From Serratia liquefaciens (GTDB taxonomy: Bacteria > Pseudomonadota > Gammaproteobacteria > Enterobacterales > Enterobacteriaceae): a stretch of DNA of 64,000 nt. Positions 17,675-28,484 of the stretch are shown here, one piece after another. The notes beneath the pieces are model-generated. The model saw nothing but the letters and a program-made list of their open reading frames with translations. It was not told the origin of the DNA and ran no database searches. Within the stretch, counting starts at the first letter, position 1. Every line of letters begins with the position of its first letter. Both the position numbers and the translations under genes were made by a program. Location of the stretch: contig NZ_CP088930.1 in the NCBI RefSeq assembly GCF_027594825.1, positions 1,240,001 through 1,304,000 on the forward strand, read 5' to 3'.

Positions 17675-18871
17675 CTATTCAATAATCTCCAGCGTTTCCA
17701 GCCAGGCATTCCTGCCGCATACCGGCCCGCCGTTCAGCCATCGCCGCAGCATGTCTAGCGCCAGCATCGCCACTGAATCTTGCCGTAACCGCAGGCTGTG
17801 CCGCGCCGCCCGATAGCGTACCGTCTGTCCGATGCTGCCTTTCGGCGTATGCAACCCAATGCTCACCCGATCGCCGCTCATGGCGCTGACCGCCAATGCC
17901 AACTGCGCCCCGGTCAATTCCGCCAACGAACGAGCGCGAGCCAACGTGGTTTCCAGCGTTTCCACGCAGTGCGACGGTAACAATTCGCCACCGGCCAACG
18001 GCGCCCCTTCGCTTTGCAGTTGCAGATTGATCAGCCCGGCGCTGAACTGTTCGCTCAGCGCCAGCTTCAGCCCTTGCTGATTTAACCGCTGTGTCAGCAC
18101 TGCCGGCAGCCCAAGAGTCCCTTCAAACAGGGTGTTATCACCCGCAACCTGACGAACCCGCTCCCACGCTTGCTCCATCGCCGCACGCTGGGCAACCGGG
18201 CCGGTCAGCTTCAGTTCAATGATCGGGCTGGAGGAACGATAGCCCAACACCACATCCGGCGGCAGCGGCATGCTGTCCAGCTCAGCGGCCAGATCGCTTT
18301 CCGAGGTGCCAAAAGTGGTCAACCGCAGACACAGCGGTGGCGCCGGCAAGGTAAAGCGCTGACGCAGGCGCGGCACAATTTGCTGTTCGACCATCACTTT
18401 GAATTCGGAAGGCACGCCAGGTGTGAAAAACATCATGCAGCGGTTCAGCTGCAAGGCAAAACCACAGGCGGTGCCAACCGGGTTATCGAGCATCTCGGCG
18501 GTAGCGGGGATCTGCGCCTGCTTGCGGTTTGAGGCCGCCATCGGCCTGCCACGTTCGGCAAAATAAGCTTCTATATGCGCCATCCATTCAGCATGCTCAA
18601 CCAGCTCGACGCCGCAGGCGGTCGCTGCCGCCTGAGCACTGAGATCGTCACTGGTCGGCCCCAGGCCGCCGTTAACGATCAGCACATCGGCGATATGACT
18701 GCGTTCCTGTAATGTTTCGATCAGAGAGGAGAGACTGTCCCCCACCGTTTCACGGCCGCTCATCGGCATGCCCTGCTGGAACAGATAGTCTGCCAGCCAG
18801 GCGGCGTTGGTATCTATAATTTGCCCGTGTAGCACCTCATCACCGGTGCTGAGCATCTCCACCCTTAACAT
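17675..18871 (-). CDS. yfaY: YfaY / CinA-like protein with degenerate amidase domain
   Basis: CinA family protein of 398 residues, matching E. coli YfaY (MLRVEMLSTGDEVLHGQIIDTNAAWLA). The N-terminal MoCF/COG1058 domain (about 1-165) keeps NGGLGPTSDD and the FFTPGVPSEF segment. In PncC-type amidases the C-terminal domain carries AESCTGG with the catalytic Ser. The matching place here reads SEQFSAG, with Gln at the Ser position, so nicotinamide-nucleotide deamidase activity is unlikely. The start at ATG 18871 matches E. coli and has GGGAGAG upstream. A CCCTTAT/ATAAGGG hairpin lies 26 bases past its stop. The real role is unknown. Confidence 0.92.
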   Translation of the reverse strand: MLRVEMLSTGDEVLHGQIIDTNAAWLADYLFQQGMPMSGRETVGDSLSSLIETLQERSHIADVLIVNGGLGPTSDDLSAQAAATACGVELVEHAEWMAHIEAYFAERGRPMAASNRKQAQIPATAEMLDNPVGTACGFALQLNRCMMFFTPGVPSEFKVMVEQQIVPRLRQRFTLPAPPLCLRLTTFGTSESDLAAELDSMPLPPDVVLGYRSSSPIIELKLTGPVAQRAAMEQAWERVRQVAGDNTLFEGTLGLPAVLTQRLNQQGLKLALSEQFSAGLINLQLQSEGAPLAGGELLPSHCVETLETTLARARSLAELTGAQLALAVSAMSGDRVSIGLHTPKGSIGQTVRYRAARHSLRLRQDSVAMLALDMLRRWLNGGPVCGRNAWLETLEIIE

Positions 18872-18912
18872 TGATCTCTCCCACATTTTCCGATCTTTCC
18901 ACTATAGAAGCC

Positions 18913-18930
18913 TGTAAATAAGTTTTCACT
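18913..18930 (+). promoter_or_regulatory. Weak upstream TyrR-box-like site
   Basis: TGTAAA, six bases, TTCACT resembles the TyrR box (TGTAAA-N6-TTTACA) with two mismatches in the right half. It lies 80 bases upstream of the stronger box, so it may be chance. Confidence 0.3.
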
Positions 18931-18992
18931 AGGCACCACCGGTTAATTTCAGTCAAAGGCACTTTTTTGCGGCATAGCGCAGCCTGCAATAT

Positions 18993-19010
18993 CGTAAAGA
19001 TAAGTTAACA
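18993..19010 (+). promoter_or_regulatory. TyrR box of tyrP
   Basis: CGTAAA, GATAAG, TTAACA matches the TyrR consensus TGTAAA-N6-TTTACA at 10 of 12 positions. It ends 17 bases before the -35 of the tyrP promoter, a position compatible with regulation of tyrP by tyrosine or phenylalanine through TyrR. Confidence 0.6.
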
Positions 19011-19027
19011 CACCCCGTAACGCCCGT

Positions 19028-19056
19028 TTGACACGAAATATTCCATCAACTATCCT
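19028..19056 (+). promoter_or_regulatory. tyrP promoter
   Basis: A perfect -35 TTGACA (19028-19033), 17-base spacer and TATCCT (19051-19056). The predicted leader is about 50 bases to the GTG start. Confidence 0.7.
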
Positions 19057-19115
19057 GCCGCACTTAGAATCAGTTACCTATAATTTTCCAAAATCTTTGG
19101 TTGATAGAGAAAAAC

Positions 19116-20324
19116 GTGAAAAATCGCACGCTTGGCAGTGTATTTATCGTAGCAGGAACCACCATCGGCGCCGGAATGCTGGCGATGCCGTTGGCAGCCG
19201 CCGGTGTAGGCTTCGGCGTCACCCTGGCTCTGTTAGTCGGACTGTGGCTGTTGATGTGTTATACCGCGCTGCTGCTGGTCGAAGTCTATCAACATGAACA
19301 GGCGGATACCGGCCTCGGTACCCTGGCAAAACGCTACCTTGGCGGCGGCGGCCAGTGGCTGACCAGCTTCAGCATGATGTTTTTGATGTATGCCCTGACT
19401 GCCGCCTATATCAGCGGCGCCGGTGAATTGCTGGCGGCCAGCATCAGCCAGTGGACGTCGCAGGACTTCCCCACCACGCTCGGCGTATTGCTGTTTACTC
19501 TGGTGGCAGGCGGCGTAGTCTGCATCGGCACGCATTCGGTCGATCTGTTTAACCGTATTCTGTTCAGCGCCAAAGTGGTGTTTCTGATTGTCATGCTGGG
19601 CCTGATGCTGCCCAATATCCACCAGACCAACCTGATGACGCTTCCACTGGAGCAAGGGCTGGCGCTGTCGGCTATCCCGGTGATCTTCACATCGTTCGGC
19701 TTTCACGGCAGCGTGCCAAGCATCGTGAACTACATGGGCGGCAACATCCGCAAACTGCGTTGGGTGTTCATTATCGGCAGCGCCATTCCGCTGATAGCCT
19801 ATATTTTCTGGCAGTTGGCCACGCTCGGCAGCATCAGCTCCACCACTTTCGTCGGTATCCTGGCACAGCAAGCCGGTCTGAACGGCCTGTTGCAGGCGGT
19901 ACGCGACGTCGTGGCTTCCCCACATGTCGAACTGGCGGTGCATTTGTTTGCCGATCTGGCGCTGGCAACCTCATTCCTCGGGGTGGCGCTCGGGCTGTTT
20001 GATTTCCTGGCCGACTTGTTCAAGCGCCAGGATAACGTACGCGGTCGTCTGCAGACCGGTGCCATCACCTTCTTGCCGCCGCTGGCTTTCGCGTTGTTCT
20101 ACCCGCGCGGTTTTGTACTGGCACTGGGCTTTGCCGCCATCGCGCTGGCAGTGCTGGCGTTGTTGTTGCCGTCAATGCTGGTGTGGAAAACGCGTCAACA
20201 GCACCAGGCGAAATACCGTGTCTGGGGTGGCACTCCAGCACTGGCGGTGGTGTTTGTCTGCGGGGTGACGGTGATTGCCATTCAGGTGGGCATCGCCAGC
20301 GGGATCCTGCCGGCCGTCGGCTAG
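19116..20324 (+). CDS. tyrP: Tyrosine-specific transport protein
   Basis: Inner-membrane proton-coupled tyrosine permease of the aromatic amino acid family (11 membrane segments), 402 residues against 403 in E. coli. Segments [34 protein letters not shown] and [21 protein letters not shown] are nearly identical to E. coli TyrP. The start is GTG (VKNRTLGS), matching E. coli MKNRTLGS. An upstream TTG in frame would add five residues. The promoter and a TyrR box are visible upstream, and a bidirectional terminator separates it from convergent yfaZ. Confidence 0.96.
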   Translation: MKNRTLGSVFIVAGTTIGAGMLAMPLAAAGVGFGVTLALLVGLWLLMCYTALLLVEVYQHEQADTGLGTLAKRYLGGGGQWLTSFSMMFLMYALTAAYISGAGELLAASISQWTSQDFPTTLGVLLFTLVAGGVVCIGTHSVDLFNRILFSAKVVFLIVMLGLMLPNIHQTNLMTLPLEQGLALSAIPVIFTSFGFHGSVPSIVNYMGGNIRKLRWVFIIGSAIPLIAYIFWQLATLGSISSTTFVGILAQQAGLNGLLQAVRDVVASPHVELAVHLFADLALATSFLGVALGLFDFLADLFKRQDNVRGRLQTGAITFLPPLAFALFYPRGFVLALGFAAIALAVLALLLPSMLVWKTRQQHQAKYRVWGGTPALAVVFVCGVTVIAIQVGIASGILPAVG

Positions 20325-20342
20325 TAGATTTTTCGATAAAAC

Positions 20343-20368
20343 AAAGGGGCCAATTGGCCCCTTTGTTG
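20343..20368. terminator. Bidirectional terminator between tyrP and yfaZ
   Basis: AAAGGGGCC, loop AATT, GGCCCCTTT (20343-20364), flanked by A-rich sequence on the left and T-rich sequence on the right. The symmetric design fits the convergent genes. Confidence 0.85.
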
Positions 20369-20374
20369 TTTGTA

Positions 20375-20917
20375 TCAGAAGCTCAGACCCACGCCAACAT
20401 AAGGGCCATCGGCCAACGTATTGTCGCGACGCCCGTCCTTCCCCTGCATCTGAATATAGCGGTAACCCACATCTACGCTAAGCGGGCGGAAAACATTCCA
20501 GCGCAGGCCGCCGCTGGCCTCGCTGTATGCTTTCACGCCACTGGTCAGCGACTCAGGTGCGAAATAGCCTTCGCCATGCAGGCTGAAGGAACGGCTGATA
20601 GCCCAGTCCAGACCGCCGCCCAGCGCCAAAGCGCCACCGCTCTTACCGTCCTTCGGACTCAGATACAGCGCCTTGCCGCCTACCGTTGCGGTCAACGGAC
20701 CCAGCGGCAGGCCGAAGTTCAGCCCCAGGCTGCCAACGTTGCCGTTATGATCGCTGCGGGCCCAGTTACCCGTCAACCCCAGGCCGGAGGTGCCGGTATC
20801 CTGGCCGAAGCCGAGGTTGGTGTAATGCTTGCCGGCTTCACCCGACAGGCTGAGAGCGTTCGCCGCACCGGTCATAAACAGCATGCTTGCCGCGCAGGCG
20901 ACCAAAGTCTTTTTCAT
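20375..20917 (-). CDS. yfaZ: YfaZ-family outer membrane protein
   Basis: Predicted small beta-barrel of 180 residues. The signal peptide MKKTLVACAASMLFMTGAANA is cleaved near residue 21. The mature part alternates polar and hydrophobic residues (LGLNFGLPLGPLTATVGG, YVGVGLSF) and ends in Phe, as outer membrane barrels do. Homologues are annotated YfaZ; no substrate is known. The nearby order tyrP-yfaZ is a backbone feature. It is transcribed toward tyrP and divergent from katA. Confidence 0.88.
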   Translation of the reverse strand: MKKTLVACAASMLFMTGAANALSLSGEAGKHYTNLGFGQDTGTSGLGLTGNWARSDHNGNVGSLGLNFGLPLGPLTATVGGKALYLSPKDGKSGGALALGGGLDWAISRSFSLHGEGYFAPESLTSGVKAYSEASGGLRWNVFRPLSVDVGYRYIQMQGKDGRRDNTLADGPYVGVGLSF

Positions 20918-21251
20918 CGTCTATCCCTCTTGCTACTTCATCCATTAAGAATGATATGAGTTAACCCGTAATAATACCGTCACGAGTCTATACCAAACCA
21001 CAACCAGTCCTTAAGGGATAAAAGCGAAAAAATTCTTCTGTAATCAAACGAATGTAAAGTTTTGCAAGTAAAAGCGTCCTCCCGGGCGGCAATAGCAACG
21101 ATAACCCAGACCTATTTGCCGAGTCCGTTCAATAGGTCTACAACTAGTAGTGGCATTGATTAGGGTCAGGGTGAGAACGCCCTGGCGGATTATGATGAAA
21201 GCTTGAGTCGCCCGAGTCTTCACTCAATTGCAATACGATAAGGAGCAAGTG
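20918..21251. other. yfaZ-katA divergent intergenic region with inverted repeat
   Basis: This 334-bp region holds no gene. AGACCTATT (21108-21116) and AATAGGTCT (21131-21139) form a perfect 9-bp inverted repeat with a 14-base spacer, about 113 bases before the catalase start. CTAT and ATAG tetranucleotides, as used by OxyR, occur at 20-bp steps (21092, 21112, 21132), but their spacing is not the OxyR standard. Possible regulator site. Confidence 0.4.
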
Positions 21252-22688
21252 ATGAGCAAGAAAGGACTGACCACCGCAGCCGGGGCCCCGGTTGTCGATA
21301 ATAATAACGTGATCACCGCAGGTAAACGCGGCCCGATGCTGCTGCAGGACGTGTGGTTCCTGGAAAAGCTGGCTCACTTCGACCGTGAAGTGATCCCCGA
21401 GCGCCGCATGCACGCCAAAGGATCCGGCGCCTACGGCACTTTTACCGTCACCCACGATATTACCCAGTACACCCGCGCAAAAATCTTCTCTGAAATCGGC
21501 AAGCAAACTGACATGTTTATCCGCTTCTCCACCGTAGCCGGTGAGCGCGGGGCCGCCGACGCCGAACGCGACATTCGCGGTTTTGCGATGAAGTTCTATA
21601 CCGAGGAAGGCAATTGGGACCTGGTGGGTAACGACACCCCGGTGTTCTACCTGCGCGACCCGCTGAAATTCCCCGATCTTAACCACGTGGTCAAACGCGA
21701 TCCGCGTACCAATCTGCGCAACCCGACTTATAAATGGGATTTCTTCTCGCTGTCGCCGGAAAGCCTGCACCAGTTGACCATAGACTTCAGCGACCGCGGC
21801 ATTCCGAGATCCTACCGCCATATGCATGGCTTCGGCAGCCACACCTTCAGCTTTATCAATGCCAACAACGAGCGCTTCTGGGTTAAATTCCACTTCCGCT
21901 GCGAACAAGGCATTGAAAACCTGATGGATGACGAAGCGGAAGCGATCATCGCCAAAGACCGTGAAAGCTCACAGCGCGATTTGTATGAAGCTATCGAACG
22001 CGGTGATTACCCGCGCTGGAAACTGCAGATTCAGATCATGCCGGAGCACGAAGCCTCGCAGACGCCATACAACCCTTTCGATCTGACCAAGGTATGGCCG
22101 CACGGCGACTACCCGCTGATCGACGTTGGCTTCTTCGAGCTGCACCGCAACCCGGAAAACTACTTCGCGGAAGTGGAACAAGTGGCGTTGAACCCAGCCA
22201 ACGTAGTGCCTGGGGTCAGCTTCTCACCGGATAAAATGCTGCAAGGCCGTCTGTTCTCTTACGGGGACGCACACCGCTACCGTCTGGGCGTTAACCATCA
22301 TCAAATCCCGGTTAACGGTGCAAAATGCCCGTTCCACAACTACCACCGCGACGGTGCGATGCGCGTGGACGGCAACAGCGGTAACGGTGCCACCTACGAG
22401 CCAAACAGCTTTGGCCTGTTCCAGGAGCAACCGGACTTCAGAGAGCCACCGTTGAGCATTGAAGGTGCCGCCGACCACTGGAATCACCGTGAAGACGGGG
22501 ATTACTTCAGCCAGCCGCGTGCGCTGTTCAACCTGTTGAGCGCCGAAGAACACCAGCGCATGTTCACCCGCATCGCCGGTGAACTGTCGCAGGTGCCGGA
22601 ACAGATCCAGCGCCGTCAGGTCGATTTGTTCACCCAGGTACATCCGGACTATGGCGCCGGCGTAGCCAAAGCGCTGGGCCTGAAATAA
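21252..22688 (+). CDS. katA: Monofunctional heme catalase, small-subunit (clade 3) type
   Basis: Converts hydrogen peroxide to water and oxygen. It has 478 residues, the usual length of small-subunit catalases. Distal His54 ([14 protein letters not shown]) and Asn127 (VGNDTPVF) are present, and the proximal heme Tyr sits in [14 protein letters not shown]. The start [11 protein letters not shown] has AGGAG six bases upstream; an upstream in-frame codon at 21228 is rejected. It is not part of the E. coli backbone at this place, which suggests a lineage-specific insertion between yfaZ and menE. A strong terminator follows. KatA-type naming is by class only. Confidence 0.95.
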   Translation: MSKKGLTTAAGAPVVDNNNVITAGKRGPMLLQDVWFLEKLAHFDREVIPERRMHAKGSGAYGTFTVTHDITQYTRAKIFSEIGKQTDMFIRFSTVAGERGAADAERDIRGFAMKFYTEEGNWDLVGNDTPVFYLRDPLKFPDLNHVVKRDPRTNLRNPTYKWDFFSLSPESLHQLTIDFSDRGIPRSYRHMHGFGSHTFSFINANNERFWVKFHFRCEQGIENLMDDEAEAIIAKDRESSQRDLYEAIERGDYPRWKLQIQIMPEHEASQTPYNPFDLTKVWPHGDYPLIDVGFFELHRNPENYFAEVEQVALNPANVVPGVSFSPDKMLQGRLFSYGDAHRYRLGVNHHQIPVNGAKCPFHNYHRDGAMRVDGNSGNGATYEPNSFGLFQEQPDFREPPLSIEGAADHWNHREDGDYFSQPRALFNLLSAEEHQRMFTRIAGELSQVPEQIQRRQVDLFTQVHPDYGAGVAKALGLK

Positions 22689-22706
22689 CCTCGCTTTATC
22701 AGCTTA

Positions 22707-22738
22707 GGCCGCCTGCGTGAAGTGGGCGGCCTTTTTTA
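22707..22738 (+). terminator. Rho-independent terminator of katA
   Basis: GGCCGCC (22707-22713), 11-base loop, GGCGGCC (22725-22731), then six T. It slightly overlaps the end of the convergent menE. Confidence 0.88.
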
Positions 22739-24121
22739 TCGACGCAATACCTGTTCAGCCACCCATTGCTGCAGCTGACGGCGGGATATTTTGATCCCCC
22801 CGTTATTCAACTCGGCAGGCATCGCCAACAATGCAACCGGCCGTTGGTAATTCACCAGACGATCCTGTGACCAGGCCAGTAGCTCTTCCAGCGAAAGCGG
22901 CGCCCCACTGTCGATAATCGCCACCGGTCGCTGGCCAAACTCGGCATCATCCACCGGCACCACCACCACCTGCAAGATCTGCGGATGAGTAGCCAGCACG
23001 CGTTCGATATCCTCCGGCTGAATGCCTTCCCCACCGCTGAAGAACAGGTTATCCAATCGACCTATGATCCGCAGTTCACCCTGTTCCATAGCGCCGCGAT
23101 CGCGGGTATGAAACCAGCCTTGATCATCGGCAAGTGGCTGTAGCGCACCGTGCTGCCAGTATCCCTGCGCCAGACTCTGCGCACGGATCCACACCTCTTC
23201 ATTCACCAGCTTAATTTCCCGACCGACCAGCGGCAGCCCAACGCCCGGCAACCCGTCGGCACGCTTGGCACATACCGTAGAAGCCAGTTCGGTCAGGCCG
23301 TAGCCGCACCAACAGCGAATGCCTGCCGCCTCCGCCTGCGCGGTCAGCTCTGGCGGGATCATCGCCCCCCCGAGCAGCACTTTTTTCAGCGTCAGCGCCG
23401 CCAACGGCTGCGCCAGCAAACGCCAAAGCTGTGTCGGCACCAGCGAGGCATGGGTACACCCAGCCAATGCGTCAGCCAGAGGATGCATATCACGCACCGT
23501 CAGCCCGGCTCCCGCCGCCAGCCAGCGCCAGACAATGCCCTGGCCGGAAACGTGAAACAGCGGCAACGACAGCAGCCAGCGGTCTTGAGGTTGGAAGTCC
23601 ATCAGCCGCAGTACGCCTTCAGCGCTGGCCAGATGCGCGGCATAGCTGTGCGCAGCGGCCTTTGGTCTGCCGCTGGAGCCGGAGGTCAAGGTCAGCGTCG
23701 CCAACCGTTGCGCATCCCAGCGTGGCGGATTCAGCCAGCGAGATTCAGTAGAAGGAGGGGTTAAAGGGATGATCGTTGCCGGTAAGATCGGCAACCGATC
23801 CGGGCTGAAAGCAAAATCGATATCCAGGTCAGGCAACAGCGTCGCCAACTGGGTCGCGGGCAGCGCCGGATTCAACGGCAGCAAGCGCGCGCCGCACTGC
23901 AACAGCGCCAAATAAGCCAGCAGCAACGGGTAGCTGTTCTTGCCGCATAACGCCACGCCACTGCCAGGCTCGACGCCCTGATGCTGAAAATCTGCCGCCA
24001 GCTTATCCACCTGACGGCGCAACACCAGCCAGCTCACCGGCTGGTGCCCCACCATCACCGCCGTCGCCTGCGGCCGTCGCTGCGCCCAGTGCCGCCACGG
24101 CCAGTCGTTTAACGGCGCCAT
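22736..24121 (-). CDS. menE: o-Succinylbenzoate-CoA ligase
   Basis: AMP-forming ligase that activates o-succinylbenzoate with CoA in menaquinone synthesis. It has 461 residues, close to the E. coli 451. The adenylate-forming P-loop motif [14 protein letters not shown] is followed by [14 protein letters not shown] and a C-terminal GGIKISR containing the catalytic Lys. The open frame runs far upstream inside menC, but [14 protein letters not shown] aligns with the E. coli N-terminus and starts 13 bases before the menC stop, so the genes overlap. It is last in the men cluster. Confidence 0.97.
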   Translation of the reverse strand: MAPLNDWPWRHWAQRRPQATAVMVGHQPVSWLVLRRQVDKLAADFQHQGVEPGSGVALCGKNSYPLLLAYLALLQCGARLLPLNPALPATQLATLLPDLDIDFAFSPDRLPILPATIIPLTPPSTESRWLNPPRWDAQRLATLTLTSGSSGRPKAAAHSYAAHLASAEGVLRLMDFQPQDRWLLSLPLFHVSGQGIVWRWLAAGAGLTVRDMHPLADALAGCTHASLVPTQLWRLLAQPLAALTLKKVLLGGAMIPPELTAQAEAAGIRCWCGYGLTELASTVCAKRADGLPGVGLPLVGREIKLVNEEVWIRAQSLAQGYWQHGALQPLADDQGWFHTRDRGAMEQGELRIIGRLDNLFFSGGEGIQPEDIERVLATHPQILQVVVVPVDDAEFGQRPVAIIDSGAPLSLEELLAWSQDRLVNYQRPVALLAMPAELNNGGIKISRRQLQQWVAEQVLRR

Positions 24122-25092
24122 AAACACTCCAGCGCTTGCGGATCCAACAGCGGCAATGTGCTCTCCGGCCAGGGGCGCAGCAACTGCGCCTGCATCAGAT
24201 CCAGCGTATCGAGCCCAGGAACGGTGTTCGGCGTCAGCCAGTGCGCGATGCGTGCCAGTTGCGTCAACCCCAGGCTCGATTCGATGCTGGAGCTGATCAC
24301 CGCTGTTAACCCCGCTGCATGGGCCTGTTCCACCAGCGTACGGCAACGAGCCAGACTGCCGGTCAAGGTTGGCTTAATGACAATCGCCGCCACGCCCGGT
24401 TCGGCCTGTACCACAAAATCCGCCTCGCGCACGCTTTCGTCCCAGGCGATAGCAATGCCGGTCGCCAGCGCGAAATCCCGCGATTCATCACGGGTTTTGC
24501 AAGGCTCTTCAAGGAAAGCAATGCGTTCACGCAGCGCCGGTGCCACGTATTTAGCAAACCCGTCCGCCTTGGCGCGTGTCCAACTGCGGTTAGCATCCAG
24601 CCGCAGACGCAAATCGGGCAGGGCTTCCAGCAAGACGTTGACTATCATGCCGTCGCGCACCGCCTCATACAGCCCAACCTTCACCTTGGCAACTTTTTCT
24701 CCCGGCAGCGCGGTCAATACCGCGAACAGCTCGTCAGGATCGCCGGTACACAGCGGCGCTTTGCGGTAATCGGCCTGCAGCGGCAACCGCTGTTCCAATT
24801 CTGCCAACGCGCAGCTGGTGCCAAACGCCACCGAAGGCAACGGACTGTCTGGCGGCAACGACCCGCCTTGCCAGTCCTGTACCCAGCTCAGCGCAGCCTG
24901 CTCGGCCTGCGCCAGCGTTTCCTGGCTGAACTCCGGCAGCGGCGCTATCTCACCCCAGCCCTCCTGCCCGCCCTGCTGCAGATGGATCAGCAAACCATCG
25001 CGGGTTTTCAGCCGCTGGTTGCGCAGCACCACGCCAGCCTCCATCGGCAGGCTGTAACGGTAAACGGCGGCGTTACGGATCGGAGCATTCAT
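24109..25092 (-). CDS. menC: o-Succinylbenzoate synthase
   Basis: Enolase-superfamily dehydratase that converts SHCHC to o-succinylbenzoate. It has 327 residues (E. coli 320). Conserved sites are KVKVGLYE (catalytic Lys pair), LRLDANRSW and FLEEPC (metal Asp and Glu), and AWDES, with the base Lys in IVIKPTL. Its ATG overlaps the menB stop by one base (TAATG). Confidence 0.97.
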   Translation of the reverse strand: MNAPIRNAAVYRYSLPMEAGVVLRNQRLKTRDGLLIHLQQGGQEGWGEIAPLPEFSQETLAQAEQAALSWVQDWQGGSLPPDSPLPSVAFGTSCALAELEQRLPLQADYRKAPLCTGDPDELFAVLTALPGEKVAKVKVGLYEAVRDGMIVNVLLEALPDLRLRLDANRSWTRAKADGFAKYVAPALRERIAFLEEPCKTRDESRDFALATGIAIAWDESVREADFVVQAEPGVAAIVIKPTLTGSLARCRTLVEQAHAAGLTAVISSSIESSLGLTQLARIAHWLTPNTVPGLDTLDLMQAQLLRPWPESTLPLLDPQALECLWRR

Positions 25093-25949
25093 TACGGATT
25101 ACGCTTGAATTTGCTGAAGTCCGGCTGGCGTTTTTCGTTGAACGCGTTGCGCCCTTCCTGACCTTCGTCAGTCATGTAGAACAGCATGGTGGCGTTACCC
25201 GCCAGCTCCTGCAGACCGGCCTGACCGTCGCAGTCGGCATTCAGGGCCGCTTTCAGGCAGCGCAGCGCCATCGGGCTGTTTTGCAGCATTTCACGACACC
25301 AGCGTACGGTTTCTTTTTCCAGGCTCGCCAAGGGTACCACGGTGTTGACCAGGCCCATGTCCAGCGCGGCGGCAGCGTCATACTGACGGCACAGGAACCA
25401 GATCTCGCGCGCTTTCTTCTGGCCGACGATGCGCGCCATGTAAGAAGCGCCCCAACCGCCGTCGAACGACCCCACTTTAGGCCCGGTCTGGCCGAAGATG
25501 GCGTTATCCGCCGCGATGGTCAGGTCGCACATCATATGCAATACGTGACCGCCACCGATCGAATAGCCGGCAACCATCGCCACCACGGGTTTCGGGCAGG
25601 TGCGGATCTGGCGCTGGAAGTCGAGCACGTTCAGATGGTGCACGCCGCTTTCATCCTGATAACCGCCGTAGTCGCCGCGCACTTTCTGATCGCCGCCGGA
25701 GCAGAAGGCTTTGTCGCCGGCGCCGGTGAGGATAATAGTGCCGATGCCATCGTCGTAGCGGGCATTGGACAGCGCTTCGATCATCTCTTTCACCGTGTGC
25801 GGCCGGAAGGCATTACGCACCTGCGGACGGTTAATGGTGATTTTAGCGATGCCGTCGCTGGACTTGTGGTACAGGATATCTTCGAAATCACCGGAGCAAT
25901 CCTGCCAGTCGATGGCGGCGTACAGCTGTTCTTCATTCGGATAGAGCAT
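25092..25949 (-). CDS. menB: 1,4-Dihydroxy-2-naphthoyl-CoA synthase
   Basis: Crotonase-fold enzyme that closes the naphthoquinone ring from OSB-CoA. It has 285 residues, the same length as E. coli MenB and almost identical in the core. The oxyanion-hole segments [13 protein letters not shown] and [13 protein letters not shown], and [19 protein letters not shown], are intact. Start [11 protein letters not shown]. Confidence 0.99.
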   Translation of the reverse strand: MLYPNEEQLYAAIDWQDCSGDFEDILYHKSSDGIAKITINRPQVRNAFRPHTVKEMIEALSNARYDDGIGTIILTGAGDKAFCSGGDQKVRGDYGGYQDESGVHHLNVLDFQRQIRTCPKPVVAMVAGYSIGGGHVLHMMCDLTIAADNAIFGQTGPKVGSFDGGWGASYMARIVGQKKAREIWFLCRQYDAAAALDMGLVNTVVPLASLEKETVRWCREMLQNSPMALRCLKAALNADCDGQAGLQELAGNATMLFYMTDEGQEGRNAFNEKRQPDFSKFKRNP

Positions 25950-25960
25950 GTTCTGTTCCT

Positions 25961-26728
25961 TTAACCAGGGTTAACGAGAAAAGTGCGCAGTTCGGCGACG
26001 AAATCCTGCGGATTGGCCAGGTGCGAGTTATGCCCGGCCTGCGGCACGATGCGTAACGGCAACCCGGCGTCACGCGCCAACTGCTGAAATTTGTGATCGT
26101 CGGCGCCGCACAACACCACCAGCGGTATCGCCAGCCGTTGCAATTGCGGCACCAGACAGGGCTGTTTGCCCAGCGATGTGGCTTCCAGCATGTCCGCCAC
26201 TGCCGCACCGGAATTGTCCTTGCGGGCACCGATCAGCGCATCGCGGTGCACCGCGCTGAGATTGGCGAAGACCGGCTGCTGGTACCAGTCCGCCAGCACC
26301 TGTTCAATAGGTTCGTGGCGGAAACGTTCGGCCCAGGCCGCATCGTGCGTCAGACGTTGAGCACGCAGGGCCGGATCGGCCAGTCCGGGATTTCCGCCTT
26401 CAATAATTACCCCTTGCAGGCCGGTAGTGTCGCCGCAGCAGGCGTGGTACATGGCTATGCGCCCACCCAATGAATAGCCCACCAGCCAATAGCGTTCGAT
26501 GCCGTGCATCTGCAAGGTGCTGCTGATTTGCGTGCTGATATCGTCAAAGCTGCTGCAGGTCACCGCAACGGAATCGCCGTGGCCCGGCAGGTCGATCGCC
26601 AGCGACGGCCACTCCGGGCAGCGGGAAGCGATCACCCGCCATTCATTGTTGTTGCCCAACAGGCCATGCAGCCAGACTAACCAGGGGCGATCGGCTTCAC
26701 CCTGTTGCAAGACTTTTGTCGCCAGCAT
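25961..26728 (-). CDS. menH: SHCHC synthase MenH (alpha/beta hydrolase)
   Basis: Removes pyruvate from SEPHCHC to give SHCHC. It has 255 residues. The nucleophile elbow GYSLGGR carries the catalytic Ser, and the late AGHNSHL segment supplies His. The N-terminal [15 protein letters not shown] holds the oxyanion loop. Its start shares one base with the menD stop (TAATG), showing tight coupling. Confidence 0.96.
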   Translation of the reverse strand: MLATKVLQQGEADRPWLVWLHGLLGNNNEWRVIASRCPEWPSLAIDLPGHGDSVAVTCSSFDDISTQISSTLQMHGIERYWLVGYSLGGRIAMYHACCGDTTGLQGVIIEGGNPGLADPALRAQRLTHDAAWAERFRHEPIEQVLADWYQQPVFANLSAVHRDALIGARKDNSGAAVADMLEATSLGKQPCLVPQLQRLAIPLVVLCGADDHKFQQLARDAGLPLRIVPQAGHNSHLANPQDFVAELRTFLVNPG

Positions 26729-28401
26729 TATTGCTCCGCCATCTGTTGCACCAGATGCTGCAACGTTTGTGCACCCTCGCTCGGCGGCACCTGCAGCTCA
26801 ATCAGCGTGGCACCGCCGTGGCGCCACCCCTGTTCCACCGCCTGCAGCAACTGTCCCCAGTTTTCCGGGCAGGCGTAAGCGAGTTGGAACATCGCTGCGG
26901 CATGACTGAACTCCACGTCCTGCGGCATGCAGTAGAAGCGCTGCCGGTCTTCTTCCGGCGTTGGCAGTAATGAAAAAATCTGGCCGCCATTATTATTGAC
27001 CACGATCAGCACCGTTGGCGCAGAGCATTGACGCAGCAGCGCCAGCGCGTTCAGGTCGTACAGGGCGGAAAGATCCCCCACTACCGCCAGCGTTGGTTTG
27101 GCGGTGGCCCGCTGCACGCCTGCAGCTGTAGAGATCAGGCCGTCGATGCCACTGGCACCGCGGTTGCTGAACACCGGGTAACCCGCCGGCAATCGAGTCA
27201 AGGCATCAATCAGGCGCACGATCAGGCTGTTGCCGAGGAACAGCTGACCGTTTTCCGGTAGCAGCTCCGGCAGGCGGTGCGCCAACTGCGCCTCGCCAAA
27301 GCGGTTGACCAGATGACCTGAGACCGCGTCCAGCGCGTTGTCCGCCAGCTGCGCCAGCTCATCTGCCCAAGGGGTGCGAGGCTGGGCTGGATGCAGATCA
27401 AGCCACTGCGCCACGCTGGAACGAATACGTCGCCCGCGATGGTGCGCCGGATCTAGCCGCCCCGGTAAATCGTCGATCAACCAATATTCCTGCGGCTGGC
27501 ACTGTTCCTGCCACTGCAGCAGGCGTTTACCGGTCAGGCTGCTGCCGAACTGCACCACCAGTTGCGCCTCCGCCAGCCGCTTTTGCGCCTGCGGTTGCGC
27601 CAGCCATAAATCGGCGCAGGGCAGCGGTTGCCCGGTCTGAGACAAAACATCGCCAATCAGCGGCCAGCCGAGCATGTCGGCCCACTGCGCCAACTGCTCG
27701 CCCTCCTCCGCACTCATGCGGCCCGCCACCACCACGCCCCGCTTTTGCCGCCAGAAGAACCAGTCCGGCTGTTTGAGCACCTGGTGAGGATCCATTTCCC
27801 GCAGCCAGGGCTGGCTGCCTTGCCACCAGTCGCCAAGCGTCGCGGACCAATCCTCGTACTGCTGCTCATCACCGCCGTAGAGCGGTTCGGCAAAGGGGCA
27901 ATTAATATGCAGGGCACCGTGGTGCAAGCGCGCTATGGCGCTGTCGACGGTGGAAACCAGCCAACTGGCGGGAATGTCGGTCGTCGGACGCGGCAAGTCG
28001 AGGCTCAAGGTTGGGTGGCTGGCATACAGGCTGTTTTGACGGATCGCCTGATTGGCACCACAATTGATCAGTTCAGGCGGACGATCGGCAGTGAGGAACA
28101 CCAGCCGTTCGCCGGTCAGACCGGCTTCGATCAGGGAAGGATAAAGGTTGGCGGCCGCGGTGCCGGAAGTGACGATCACCGCCACCGGCTCTCGCGATGC
28201 CTTCGCCAGGCCAAGCGCCAAATGGCCCAGCCCACGTTCATCAAAATGGGTATGGCAGATAAAAGACTTGTTGGCCGACGCAGCCAGCGTCAAAGGCGTA
28301 GAGCGCGATCCCGGAGCGATACAAACATGCCGCACTCCATGGCGAGCCAGCGCTTCCAACAGCAACGCCGCCCACCGGCGATTAAAAACACTTGTCGACA
28401 T
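26728..28401 (-). CDS. menD: SEPHCHC synthase MenD
   Basis: ThDP-dependent enzyme that joins 2-oxoglutarate to isochorismate, the first committed step of menaquinone synthesis. It has 557 residues (E. coli 556). [33 protein letters not shown] with the cofactor Glu, and the ThDP motif starting [12 protein letters not shown] and ending NNNGG are all present. Start [11 protein letters not shown]. Unlike tight menF-menD arrangements, a 252-bp gap with a promoter-like -10 precedes it. Confidence 0.98.
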   Translation of the reverse strand: MSTSVFNRRWAALLLEALARHGVRHVCIAPGSRSTPLTLAASANKSFICHTHFDERGLGHLALGLAKASREPVAVIVTSGTAAANLYPSLIEAGLTGERLVFLTADRPPELINCGANQAIRQNSLYASHPTLSLDLPRPTTDIPASWLVSTVDSAIARLHHGALHINCPFAEPLYGGDEQQYEDWSATLGDWWQGSQPWLREMDPHQVLKQPDWFFWRQKRGVVVAGRMSAEEGEQLAQWADMLGWPLIGDVLSQTGQPLPCADLWLAQPQAQKRLAEAQLVVQFGSSLTGKRLLQWQEQCQPQEYWLIDDLPGRLDPAHHRGRRIRSSVAQWLDLHPAQPRTPWADELAQLADNALDAVSGHLVNRFGEAQLAHRLPELLPENGQLFLGNSLIVRLIDALTRLPAGYPVFSNRGASGIDGLISTAAGVQRATAKPTLAVVGDLSALYDLNALALLRQCSAPTVLIVVNNNGGQIFSLLPTPEEDRQRFYCMPQDVEFSHAAAMFQLAYACPENWGQLLQAVEQGWRHGGATLIELQVPPSEGAQTLQHLVQQMAEQ

Positions 28402-28442
28402 AGTTCGCTCACAAGTCGGTTAACAGAATCTGCCTCTGGCAC

Positions 28443-28484
28443 CCGCCGATCGGCGGCATGCCAAAAATGATGTTCTGCATTATA
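28443..28484 (-). promoter_or_regulatory. menD promoter -10 and leader palindrome
   Basis: On the minus strand a perfect TATAAT lies at 28484-28479, about 78 bases before the menD start; no clear -35 is seen. The leader contains the perfect 14-bp palindrome CCGCCGATCGGCGG (28443-28456). This supports transcription of menDHBCE separate from menF. Confidence 0.45.

Noticed and set aside
24122..24346. An upstream start for menE inside menC
   Set aside because: The added 75 residues are menC sequence in another frame; the family start is [12 protein letters not shown] at 24121.
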